DNA of 64,000 nucleotides from Pandoraea pnomenusa (lineage in GTDB: Bacteria; Pseudomonadota; Gammaproteobacteria; Burkholderiales; Burkholderiaceae). The stretch spans positions 1,860,001 through 1,924,000 of the forward strand of contig NZ_CP009553.3 of NCBI RefSeq assembly GCF_000767615.3, given 5' to 3'. Position 1 is the stretch's first letter. Each line of letters starts with the position of its first letter. The position numbers were made by a program, and so were the translations under genes. Below are positions 1 to 7,654 of the stretch, in pieces. The notes under the pieces were generated by a model. It did no database searches. It saw nothing but the letters and a program-made list of their open reading frames with translations, and was not told the origin of the DNA.

Positions 1-143
1 TCTGCTCAACCCCGAACTGCTCTGCGATTGTTGCAGCTTCTGACGTCGCGAGGTCCGGCGTACCGCGCGTCTCCGACGGACTGGCGGGGTTGCCGAGGTC
101 TGCGACGCCCCGGTATGCGGCGAGGCGCCGTGCCACTGGCCGA

Positions 144-827
144 CTACGGCTTCAAATGCCGTTCCAGCAAGTCGATGTCGTCGCGCAGCAGCTTGAGCAC
201 GCCGGCGGCGCTTTGCTCGCCCAGTTGTCGCCCGGCGTCCTGCTCGACCGAGCGCAATGCCATGTCGGCAATCTGCTCGGCAATTTCCTCTGCCCTGCGC
301 GGTCCCGACGGGGCGAACCACCATGCCGTCCAGTTGCACATGCCGATGATCGAGAAGGCGGCCACCTTCGCGTCCATCACCCGGAACTGGCCGCGCTCGA
401 TACCCAGTTCGATTGCCTGCCGGAACTGCTCGAGCACCGCGCGACGCGACTGCTCGGCGAGCTTGCGCTGCTCGGGCGGCAGATTGTCCTCGTTGCGCTC
501 CACCACACGAAATTGCAGCGGATGCGTGAGGATCAGGTGCGCGTGTCGAAGCACCCGGTGCCGGAGCATTGCCGACGGTTGCCGCAAGTGCGCCGGCAGC
601 GCCTCGGACGCCAGTTCCCCGGCCGCTCGCGTGACCACCGTGGTCAGCACTTCGAGAATCGCCTCCTTGCTCTTGAAGTAGTAATAGAGCGCCGGCCGAC
701 TCACGCCGACCACGTCGGCGATGTCATTGAAGCTCGTCCCATCGAACCCCCGTTCAATGAACAGGCGCGTCGCGACCTCAAGAATGTTCTCCCGGAGCGC
801 GTCGCTCTTTGTTTGTGCTTTGCTCAT
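144..827 (-). CDS. TetR/AcrR family transcriptional regulator
   Basis: This 227-residue DNA-binding repressor has the TetR layout: an N-terminal helix-turn-helix in about residues 10-55 (the segment ending VSRPALYYYFKSKEAI is the classic recognition helix) and a helical ligand-binding C-terminal domain. The start ATG is preceded by a short AAAAGG stretch. The gene diverges from the aromatic-acid operon that begins at 1022, with a 194-bp gap containing a TTTAC-N6-GTAAA dyad, so it probably represses that operon and responds to a pathway intermediate, perhaps a CoA thioester. The target and ligand are inferred from position only. The family assignment is secure. Confidence 0.9.
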   Translation of the reverse strand: MSKAQTKSDALRENILEVATRLFIERGFDGTSFNDIADVVGVSRPALYYYFKSKEAILEVLTTVVTRAAGELASEALPAHLRQPSAMLRHRVLRHAHLILTHPLQFRVVERNEDNLPPEQRKLAEQSRRAVLEQFRQAIELGIERGQFRVMDAKVAAFSIIGMCNWTAWWFAPSGPRRAEEIAEQIADMALRSVEQDAGRQLGEQSAAGVLKLLRDDIDLLERHLKP

Positions 828-969
828 GTCGATTGCCTTTTCGGTCTTTCGACGCTCGCGTCAGAAAGCGCCAATAAATTCGAACGATAGCGAAAATCCA
901 TCGCCCAGCAAAGCTCGACCTATCTCCCCATCAGGTTTTTTACGCGTTCGTCAAAATTTTGCGGAAATG

Positions 970-985
970 TTTACCAATCCGTAAA
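970..985. promoter_or_regulatory. Candidate TetR operator (TTTAC-N6-GTAAA)
   Basis: A 5-bp inverted repeat, TTTAC/GTAAA with a 6-nt spacer, lies in the AT-rich gap between the divergent TetR gene and the catabolic operon; another GTAAA half-site follows at 1001-1005. The location suits a repressor site covering the operon promoter. Only sequence symmetry and position support it. Confidence 0.35.
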
Positions 986-1021
986 AATTTGAACTAGTAT
1001 GTAAAAAAAGGAGGTGGAACG

Positions 1022-2341
1022 ATGAATCAACAGCGACACGGCCGCGGCGATGGTCTGGGCGCGACGGCGGGTTTCCTGAATACCGACTGGAATCCGCGCG
1101 ACCTGCCCTTGGGGGCGACCACGCGCAACGTGGTACTGCGCACCGCCGACGGCGCGGCCACGAGCGGCGCGCTTTACGCCGCGGGTGCGCCGGATACGGT
1201 GGTTTGCATCATGCATCCGCGCGAATTCATGGCGTGCCATTACCTGATCCCCGACATCGTCGGGGCGGGCTACGCTGCCTGGACTCAGGCGCCGCGCGCG
1301 GTCGGCAACGACATGCGCCTCGAGCACGAACTGGCGCTCTTCGACGTGGCGGCGGCCATGCGGTTTCTGCGCGACGCGGGCTTCAGGCGCATCGTGCTGC
1401 TCGGTAATTCGGGCGGCAGCGGCCTTTATGCGTTGTACGTGCAGCAGTCCGGCCTCGCGCCGGAGGCTCGGATCGAACGCACGCCCGGCGGGCGTCCCAC
1501 CAGGCTGGCGGCGCTCGACATGCCGGTCGTCGACGGTGTGGTGTTCGTCGCGCCGCACCCCGGACAGGGCGCGCTGCTGCAATCGTGCATCGATCCGTCG
1601 GTCACCGACGAACACGACGCGTTGTCCGTCGACCCGACCCTCGATCCTTTCGACGGCGCCAACGGTTATGTGGCACGTCGGGCCGATGCCGATGCGTCGG
1701 TGCCGTCGACTCCGCTGTCGACTTCGCCGTCGACCCGGTACGCACCGGATTTCGTCGAGCGCTACCGCGCCGCGCAGACCGCGCGCGTGGCCCGGCTCGA
1801 CGCGATGGCGCGGGATCTGATCGCCGCGCGCCAGGCGGCCCGCGAGCGTCTGCGGCGCGACGGCGCGAATGCCGCCGCCCATGTGCGCCGCCTGGCCGCG
1901 CACACGCCGCTGATGACGGTCTGGCGCACCGACGCCGACCTGCGCTGCTTCGATCTTTCGCTCGACCCGTCCGATCGACGTTTCGGCTCTCTCTGGGGCA
2001 GCGATCCATTTGCCTCGAACTACGGTTCGGTCGGCTTCGGGCGCGTGTGTTCGCCGGAAGCCTGGCTGTCGACATGGTCGGGCCTGTCGTCGAATGCGCT
2101 GCTGTCGAAGACCGCTTCCGCCATCGTTCAGCCCACGCTGCTGATCGAGTACACGGGCGATCAGGCGTGCTTCCCGAGTGTGATCGCGGACATCCACGCG
2201 AGTCTCGGCGCGTCGCACAAGACGCACCGCCGCGTGCGCGGCGACCATCACGGCCGTGCGCTCGCGCCGGGCGAGGAGGCCGGTCGTTACGTTGCCGGGC
2301 GCCTGCTGCAGGACTGGCTGCGCGAGACCTTCCCGCAATGA
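1022..2341 (+). CDS. Alpha/beta hydrolase, first gene of CoA-dependent aromatic operon
   Basis: This 439-residue protein carries a nucleophile elbow G128-N-S130-G-G and a C-terminal GDHHGR segment (about residues 407-412) that could supply the catalytic histidine, so it is an alpha/beta hydrolase. It is longer than typical 280-residue members because of an insertion between the elbow and the histidine. The start is well supported: an AGGAGGTG Shine-Dalgarno sequence lies 5 nt before the ATG. It heads an operon with a VOC protein, a CoA ligase, a thioesterase, a maleate-isomerase-like protein and an FAD hydroxylase, so it may hydrolyse a ring-cleavage product or a thioester. The substrate is unknown. 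Confidence 0.75.
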   Translation: MNQQRHGRGDGLGATAGFLNTDWNPRDLPLGATTRNVVLRTADGAATSGALYAAGAPDTVVCIMHPREFMACHYLIPDIVGAGYAAWTQAPRAVGNDMRLEHELALFDVAAAMRFLRDAGFRRIVLLGNSGGSGLYALYVQQSGLAPEARIERTPGGRPTRLAALDMPVVDGVVFVAPHPGQGALLQSCIDPSVTDEHDALSVDPTLDPFDGANGYVARRADADASVPSTPLSTSPSTRYAPDFVERYRAAQTARVARLDAMARDLIAARQAARERLRRDGANAAAHVRRLAAHTPLMTVWRTDADLRCFDLSLDPSDRRFGSLWGSDPFASNYGSVGFGRVCSPEAWLSTWSGLSSNALLSKTASAIVQPTLLIEYTGDQACFPSVIADIHASLGASHKTHRRVRGDHHGRALAPGEEAGRYVAGRLLQDWLRETFPQ

Positions 2342-2436
2342 CGCGCCCCCGCATTGCATCGAATCCACGAACCCACGAGACCTGAGATGAAGTTGAACGA
2401 CATCCCCCGGCCGGCCCCGCGCAGCTCGCGTTACGC

Positions 2437-3042
2437 TTGCACGGCGTCGACCACACGGCCCGTCCGACCTGGCGCCTGCGAGAGACCGTCGAGTTCTACC
2501 GCGACGTGCTGGGCCTGCCGCTCATTCACACGATTTCCGCGCGCGGCTGGGGACCCGCCACGCATCCGGACTTCCTGCATTTCTTTTTCGACAGCGGCAA
2601 CGGCAGCACCATCGCGTTCTTCTATTACCTCGGCAGCAACGAGCCCGCATCGCTCGCATGCCGTCCGGGCCGGGCACCGCTGCCGGACGATCACGTGTTC
2701 GACGCCACGCACACGGCATGGCTTGTCGACACGCAAGACGCCCTGCAAGCCTGGAAGGCGCGCCTGGAATCGCGCGGTGTGACGGTGTCCGCGGAGACGG
2801 CGCACGAGGTGATCGCGTCGATCTACTTTCGCGATCCGAATGGCTACTTCATCGAAATCACGCGCAAGCTGCGTCCGTTGGAGCCCATCGACGCCCGCGA
2901 CGCCGCGGCCACGCTCGACGCCGCCATGGCCCTCGAAGACGAAGCGCGCGCGGGTGGCGAGGCATTCGCCAGCATCGATGCCGTGTGGCGGCGCAAGGCG
3001 GAATGCCTCGCTCAACGTGTGCTTCGGGAGCCCCGATCGTGA
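2437..3042 (+). CDS. VOC (glyoxalase/extradiol fold) protein, probable 1-base frameshift at start
   Basis: The protein shows a vicinal-oxygen-chelate fold: an opening HGVDHTARPTWRL strand, ETVEFYRDVLGL, and a late IYFRDPNGYFIEI strand with the metal-ligand-type Glu. In this frame the only available start is TTG at 2437, which truncates the first strand. An ATG at 2387 preceded by a GAG motif begins MKLNDIP in the neighbouring frame; one extra C in the five-C run 2404-2408 would fuse it in frame to PAGPAQLALRLHGVDHT. I therefore suspect a 1-base deletion and a true gene of 2387-3042. It overlaps the next gene by GTGA. It may be the ring-cleaving or an isomerising enzyme of the operon, but VOC proteins are diverse. 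Confidence 0.75.
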   Translation: MHGVDHTARPTWRLRETVEFYRDVLGLPLIHTISARGWGPATHPDFLHFFFDSGNGSTIAFFYYLGSNEPASLACRPGRAPLPDDHVFDATHTAWLVDTQDALQAWKARLESRGVTVSAETAHEVIASIYFRDPNGYFIEITRKLRPLEPIDARDAAATLDAAMALEDEARAGGEAFASIDAVWRRKAECLAQRVLREPRS

Positions 3043-3299
3043 ACCGCCATTCTCTGCAGATATTCGTGTTGAACGTGCCCGAGTTCGCCTCGCTCACGGC
3101 GGCCGCGCGGCGGATGCCGGAATGCCGGGTCGACGATGTCGGCGATTACGTCGTGATTTCCAGCGACGCGCCCATCGCCTTCGAGCGCCGCGCGCTGGGG
3201 CTCAAGCCCGCGGTCTGGTATGGGCTGTTCACGGGCGGCCTGAATGGCCGGATAGAAACCTATGAACGCGACATCGTGCGGATTGCCCCGCGCGCATGA
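3039..3299 (+). CDS. Small conserved-context protein, 86 residues, unknown
   Basis: A GTG start at 3039 overlaps the VOC gene stop (GTGA), which indicates translational coupling, and a new gene begins 28 bp after its stop. The product is about 86 residues with alternating strands (LQIFVLNV, DYVVISS, AVWYGLFTGG) and no transmembrane segment or signal peptide. I do not recognise the family. Sitting between the VOC protein and the ligase in a compact catabolic operon, it could be a small subunit or partner of the VOC protein. That role is a guess from gene order. Confidence 0.65.
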   Translation: MNRHSLQIFVLNVPEFASLTAAARRMPECRVDDVGDYVVISSDAPIAFERRALGLKPAVWYGLFTGGLNGRIETYERDIVRIAPRA

Positions 3300-3327
3300 G
3301 TTCGCGTCAGCTCGTGCAGGAGACAAC

Positions 3328-5097
3328 ATGAGCGGTATTCATCACCGTATCGACGGCGTGACGTACTGTCCGCCGGATCTGGCCAGACGCTATTTCGCCT
3401 CAGGCGCATGGCGCGACACCACGCTCGGCGACGCGTTGCGCGCCACCGCCGGGCGCGTGCCGGACCGGCCAGCCTACATCAGCGACGAGGCATCGATCTC
3501 ATTCGCGGCGCTCGACGCCCGTAGTGAGCGGCTCGGTGCGGCGTTGATCGCGCTGGGGCTGCGTCCGGGCGACCGGGCGATCTTCCAGATGGGCACCACC
3601 GTCGATACTGTCGTAGCGTTGATGGGCGCCTACAAGGCGGGTGTCGTGCCGGTGTGCGCCGTACCACAGTACCGCGAAGTCGAGATCGGCCAGCTCGCGG
3701 CGCAATCCGAGGCGCGAGCCTATTTCGTGCAGGCGGATTTCTCGGCGTTCGATCTGGTCGGCTTCGCGCAACAGATGATGGACCGGCACGCCGCGCTGGA
3801 ACATCTGCTGGTCGCGCGAGGGGCAGGCGCCGCCGAGCGAGGGGCGCGGCACGCCATCGAGCGGCTGATCGACGACATGACGCTCGAGCGCGCCCGCGCC
3901 ATACTGGCCGACGTGCGCATCGGCAGCGAAGACGTGCTGAGCTTCCAGCTCTCGGGCGGCACGACGGGCGTGCCGAAGATCATTCCGCGTTTTCATGCGG
4001 AATACCTGGGCCACGCCCTGGCCTGGATGCGCCACATCGGCATGACCGAGCATAGCCGCATGATCTGGTCGCTGCCACTGCTGCACAACGCCGGTCAGTT
4101 GTATGGACTCGCATCGACCATCGCCACCGGCATGACGACCGTGCTCATGCCGCGCGTCGATATCGCCCGCATGCTCACGCTGATCGAGACGCACCGCGTC
4201 ACCCACGGTCTGTCGATCGGGCCCGTGGCGCCGCAGATGATCGCCTACAAGGACGTTGCCCGCCATGACCTGTCGTCGCTGGTGCTGTTTGGCACGATGA
4301 GCCGCGCCGATTCGCTCGAAGCCCACCTGGGCGTGCCGTGCTTCAACCTGTACGGCACGACCGAAGGACTTCTCATGGGCGCCGGTGCGCATCTGCCGGC
4401 GGCGCTGCGTCACCACACCCAGGGCCTGTCGGGCTGTGAGGACGACGAGATCCGTGTGCGCTTTCCCGGCACCGACCAGCCGGTCGAAGACGGCACGCCG
4501 GGCGAGCTGTGTTTTCGCGGGCCATCGAGCCTGCGCGGCTACTACAAGGCGCCTGAAGCCACGGCGCAGACGATGACCTCCGATGGATTCGTGCGCACCG
4601 GCGACATGGTGACGGCGCGGATCATCGAAGGCGTGCGCTGCTTCGCCTTCGAGGGGCGTTTGCGCGACAACATCAATCGCGGCGGCGAGAAGATCGGCTG
4701 CGAGGAGGTCGAGGCGTACGTAAGCCAGCACCCGTCGGTCGCCGACGCCAAGCTCGTCGCCATGCCGGACCCGTTCTATGGCGAGAAGGGGTGTGTCTAC
4801 CTGATCGTGCGTCCGGGACATGCGGCCCCGTCGGTCGCCGAACTGGCTGGCTTCCTCGTGAGCTGCGGATTGGCGAAGTTCAAATGCCCCGAGCGCGTCG
4901 AGGTCGTCGATGAGTTTCCTGTCACGCGCGTGGGCAAGGTCGACAAGGCGTCATTGCGCGCGGCCATCTCCGGGCGGATCGCAGCCGAAACTGCCGAAAC
5001 TGCCGAAACTGCCGAAACTGCCGGAACTGCCGGAACTGCCGGAACCACCGGTGCCGCCGACGTCGCAGCCGTGCACGCCGCGAAGGAGGGCGCATGA
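3328..5097 (+). CDS. Acyl-adenylate-forming ligase (aromatic acid-AMP/CoA ligase, DhbE/salicylyl-AMP type)
   Basis: This 589-residue ANL-family enzyme activates a carboxylic acid as the acyl-AMP, usually followed by CoA transfer. Visible motifs are the P-loop LSGGTTGVPK (208-217), the YGTTEG motif, the TGD motif, the GRLRDNINRGGEKI hinge and the catalytic Lys in RVGKVDK (about residue 537). Sequence feel and length match 2,3-dihydroxybenzoate/salicylate-AMP ligases. The start ATG follows AGGAGA by 6 nt. The next gene, a thioesterase, overlaps by 4 bp. The C-terminus ends in an unusual Ala-Glu-Thr/Ala-Gly-Thr repeat tail encoded by 9-bp repeats. The substrate is probably an ortho-substituted aromatic acid, by analogy with salicylyl-CoA/gentisate routes (ligase, hydroxylase, thioesterase). 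Confidence 0.85.
   Translation: MSGIHHRIDGVTYCPPDLARRYFASGAWRDTTLGDALRATAGRVPDRPAYISDEASISFAALDARSERLGAALIALGLRPGDRAIFQMGTTVDTVVALMGAYKAGVVPVCAVPQYREVEIGQLAAQSEARAYFVQADFSAFDLVGFAQQMMDRHAALEHLLVARGAGAAERGARHAIERLIDDMTLERARAILADVRIGSEDVLSFQLSGGTTGVPKIIPRFHAEYLGHALAWMRHIGMTEHSRMIWSLPLLHNAGQLYGLASTIATGMTTVLMPRVDIARMLTLIETHRVTHGLSIGPVAPQMIAYKDVARHDLSSLVLFGTMSRADSLEAHLGVPCFNLYGTTEGLLMGAGAHLPAALRHHTQGLSGCEDDEIRVRFPGTDQPVEDGTPGELCFRGPSSLRGYYKAPEATAQTMTSDGFVRTGDMVTARIIEGVRCFAFEGRLRDNINRGGEKIGCEEVEAYVSQHPSVADAKLVAMPDPFYGEKGCVYLIVRPGHAAPSVAELAGFLVSCGLAKFKCPERVEVVDEFPVTRVGKVDKASLRAAISGRIAAETAETAETAETAGTAGTAGTTGAADVAAVHAAKEGA
4984..5046 (+). repeat. Seven 9-bp in-frame tandem units (AET)4(AGT)3
   Basis: Four copies of GCCGAAACT are followed by three copies of the variants GCCGGAACT/GCCGGAACC, all in the reading frame of the ligase. 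They encode an Ala-Glu-Thr/Ala-Gly-Thr tail (from about residue 553) beyond the last conserved ligase motif. Copy number can probably vary without harming the enzyme. Confidence 0.95.
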
Positions 5098-5582
5098 TCA
5101 GCACGGAATATGTCGCGAGCGAGTGCCCGTTCGTGGTGCGTCGTCAAGTGCGCTGGGGCGAGTGCGACCCCGCCGGGGTGGTCTTCACGGCGAGCTTCTC
5201 CGACTACGTGATCTCCGTGGCCGAACTTTTCTACGGAGCGTTGTTCGGCGGCACGCCGCAGGCCGTCAAGCACCGGCACGGCTTCGGTACCCCCACGCGC
5301 GCGCTCGAATTCGACTTTCGCCGCTCACTCTGGCCCGACGATGCCATCGACGTGACGGTGGACGTGATCGACATCCGAAACCGCACTTTCACGTTGCAGA
5401 TGACGGCACGCAAGGCCGATGGCGACATCGCGTTCGTCGCACGGCTCACGCCGATCTGTATCCGGCGCGGCGTGCGCGAGTCCATCGACATGCCTGCTGT
5501 GCTGCGCCACGCCCTCGAACAGTACCGGGATCGCGTCGCGCAAGCGGCCGCGCCTTCATTCGCAGGAGAATCGACATCATGA
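5094..5582 (+). CDS. 4-hydroxybenzoyl-CoA thioesterase-family hotdog protein
   Basis: The 162-residue product has the single hotdog-domain signature WGECDPAGVVFTASFSDY (about residues 21-38), in which Asp25 aligns with the catalytic Asp of the 4-hydroxybenzoyl-CoA thioesterase family. The ATG overlaps the ligase stop by 4 bp and is preceded by AAGGAGG. Its likely job is to release the hydroxylated aromatic acid from CoA after the FAD hydroxylase has acted, as a gentisyl-CoA thioesterase does in salicylate 5-hydroxylation. The substrate is inferred from context. Confidence 0.85.
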   Translation: MISTEYVASECPFVVRRQVRWGECDPAGVVFTASFSDYVISVAELFYGALFGGTPQAVKHRHGFGTPTRALEFDFRRSLWPDDAIDVTVDVIDIRNRTFTLQMTARKADGDIAFVARLTPICIRRGVRESIDMPAVLRHALEQYRDRVAQAAAPSFAGESTS

Positions 5583-6361
5583 CCCAACCCTCGCAAGCGT
5601 GCTTTCGCATCGGCCAGATCGTGCCGAGTTCCAACACCACGATGGAGACCGAGATTCCCGCCATGCTGCGTGCGCGGGAACGAATGCTGCCGGAGCGTTT
5701 CACCTTCCATTCGAGCCGCATGCGCATGCATCGCGTGGTGAAGGAAGAGCTCGAGGCGATGAATCGGGAGGGGCTGCGCTGCGCGGCCGAGCTGGCGGAT
5801 GCGCGCGTGGATGTCATGAGCACCGCATGTCTCGTGGCCATCATGGCGATGGGGCCGGGCCACCACCGACAGGTGGAGGACGACTTGCGGCGCGTGGCAC
5901 GCGAGAACCACTGCGACGCGGCCGTGATGACCTCGGCAGGTGCGCTGGTCGCCGGACTCAAGGGACTCGGCGCGCGCAAGATCGCGCTCATGGCGCCTTA
6001 CATGAAGCCGCTCACCCAGGCGGTCGTCGACTATATCGAACATGAAGGCATCGAGGTGCTCGACGCATTGTCGTTCGAAATTCCCGACAACCTGGCGGTC
6101 GGGCGCCGCGATCCGATGCAGTTGCTCGATGACGTAAAGCGCCTGAACACGGCCAATGCCGACGCCGTGGTGTTGTCGGCGTGCGTGCAAATGCCGTCGC
6201 TGCCGGCGATCCAGCTCGCACAGGACCGGATCGGTCTGCCCGTCACGTCGACCGCGGTGAGTACCGTGCGCCAGATGCTCGACCACCTTGGCCTCGCGCC
6301 GATCGTGCCCGGCACCGGGGCGCTGCTCGCCGGCGACCTGCCGCTCGCGCGCATCGCCTGA
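5579..6361 (+). CDS. Maleate isomerase / arylmalonate decarboxylase family protein (Asp/Glu racemase superfamily)
   Basis: This 260-residue protein has the two-cysteine arrangement of the Asp/Glu racemase superfamily: Cys84 in STACLVAIMAMG and Cys202 in LSACVQMPS. The N-terminal IGQIVPSSNTTMETEIPAML segment is typical of maleate cis-trans isomerases. It starts at an ATG overlapping the thioesterase stop, with AGGAGA upstream. In an aromatic operon it would convert maleate to fumarate, the last step of gentisate-like or 2,5-dihydroxypyridine-like pathways. An arylmalonate decarboxylase or another racemase cannot be excluded. Confidence 0.8.
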   Translation: MTQPSQACFRIGQIVPSSNTTMETEIPAMLRARERMLPERFTFHSSRMRMHRVVKEELEAMNREGLRCAAELADARVDVMSTACLVAIMAMGPGHHRQVEDDLRRVARENHCDAAVMTSAGALVAGLKGLGARKIALMAPYMKPLTQAVVDYIEHEGIEVLDALSFEIPDNLAVGRRDPMQLLDDVKRLNTANADAVVLSACVQMPSLPAIQLAQDRIGLPVTSTAVSTVRQMLDHLGLAPIVPGTGALLAGDLPLARIA

Positions 6362-6399
6362 ATCGCGCCAATTCGCATCCACGCACCCAGGAGTCCCTC

Positions 6400-7551
6400 A
6401 TGAAAATTGCCGTGATCGGTGGCGGGCCAGCCGGCCTGTATTTTTCGCTGCTGATGAAGCAGCGTCACCCTGCGGACGAGATCGTCGTCCACGAGCGCAA
6501 TGCGGCCGACGCCACCTATGGGTGGGGCGTCGTGTTCTCCGACATCGCCCTCGCCTTCCTGAAGGAGGCCGACGAGGCGTTCTTTCGCAAGTTCACGGCG
6601 CACCATACGCGCTGCGATTACATGGAGATCGTGCACCAGGGCGTGCCGGTGCGCCTGAGCAACAACCATTTCTCGCGCACCTCGCGCATCGACATGTTGG
6701 GCGTGCTCCAGCGGGCTTGCGCCGACGTGGGCGTGGACGTTCGCTACGGCAGCCACGTGAGCGACCCCTCGCATCTGCCCGACGCTGACGTCGTGATCGC
6801 GGCAGATGGCGTGAACAGTGAAGTGCGCACGCGCATGGCGGCGCATTTCGAACCAAGCTTCGACGAGCGGCGCAACAAGTTCGCGTGGTACGGCACGTCG
6901 CGCTTGTTCCACCCGGTGTCGCTGATCTTTCGCGAGACGCCGCAAGGGGTGTTCATGGCGCATGCCTACCAGTACAGCCCCGAGCGCTCGACATTCCTCG
7001 TCGAGGTCGATCCGCATACGTGGCGGCGCTGCGGCCTCGATACGGCCACCGAGCAGGAGAGCCGGGCGTTTTGCGAGCGGATATTCGCCGACGACCTTGG
7101 GGGCCATGCACTGCTGACCAATCGCTCGAACTGGTTCCAGGCGCGCGTGGTAAGCAACGCCCACTGGTCGCACGGCAATGTCGTGCTGCTCGGCGATGCG
7201 CTGCGCAGCGTGCACTTCTCGCTGGGCTCGGGCACGCGCATGGCCATGCAGGACGCGATTGCGTTGGTCGACGCGCTGAGCGCGCATCGCAACGATGTGC
7301 CGGCGGCATTCGCTGCCTTCGAGCACAGCCGGCGTGGGGCATCGGACCGGTTCCAGGACGCCGCGCGTCGCAGCCTGGACTGGTACGAGTCGGTCGACAG
7401 CCGCATGCATCTCGATCCCGTGAGCTTCGCCTACGACTACATGCTTCGCACCGGGCGCGTGACGCACGAGGACCTGCGCGAACGAGACCCGACGTTCATT
7501 GCGCGGGTGGAGTCCGTTGCGGCGCCGGCGTTGCGCGGGCATGCGGCCTGA
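6400..7551 (+). CDS. FAD-dependent aromatic hydroxylase (salicylyl-CoA 5-hydroxylase-like)
   Basis: The 383-residue flavoprotein begins with the dinucleotide-binding motif IGGGPAGLYF (residues 6-15) and has the second FAD motif LLGDALRSVHFSLGSGTRMA at about 263-282, as in group A monooxygenases. The YGWGVVFSD segment after the first domain resembles the FAD domain of salicylyl-CoA 5-hydroxylase and 2-aminobenzoyl-CoA monooxygenase, but this protein lacks the C-terminal reductase half of the latter. The chosen ATG has CAGGAG 7 nt upstream. With the ligase and thioesterase it would hydroxylate an aromatic acyl-CoA using O2 and NAD(P)H. Confidence 0.85.
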   Translation: MKIAVIGGGPAGLYFSLLMKQRHPADEIVVHERNAADATYGWGVVFSDIALAFLKEADEAFFRKFTAHHTRCDYMEIVHQGVPVRLSNNHFSRTSRIDMLGVLQRACADVGVDVRYGSHVSDPSHLPDADVVIAADGVNSEVRTRMAAHFEPSFDERRNKFAWYGTSRLFHPVSLIFRETPQGVFMAHAYQYSPERSTFLVEVDPHTWRRCGLDTATEQESRAFCERIFADDLGGHALLTNRSNWFQARVVSNAHWSHGNVVLLGDALRSVHFSLGSGTRMAMQDAIALVDALSAHRNDVPAAFAAFEHSRRGASDRFQDAARRSLDWYESVDSRMHLDPVSFAYDYMLRTGRVTHEDLRERDPTFIARVESVAAPALRGHAA

Positions 7552-7567
7552 CGGCGCCAGTGGGCAC

Positions 7568-7591
7568 GAGGGCAAGAGGGCAAGAGGGCGA
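7568..7591. repeat. Short 8-bp tandem repeat (about 3 units)
   Basis: Three near-identical copies of GAGGGCAA lie in the 103-bp gap between the hydroxylase and the transporter genes. No function is apparent. Confidence 0.6.
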
Positions 7592-7654
7592 GGGCAATAC
7601 CCCGAACCCTCCATAAGAAGGGGCGACCACGCCCCTGACACACAGGAGACATTC

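Noticed and set aside
4984..5046. CRISPR-like repeat array
   Set aside because: The units are 9 bp, contiguous without spacers and in frame within a gene, so it is a tandem repeat.
6400..7551. Full 2-aminobenzoyl-CoA monooxygenase/reductase
   Set aside because: Only the FAD hydroxylase half is present (383 residues); the reductase domain of that roughly 760-residue enzyme is missing.
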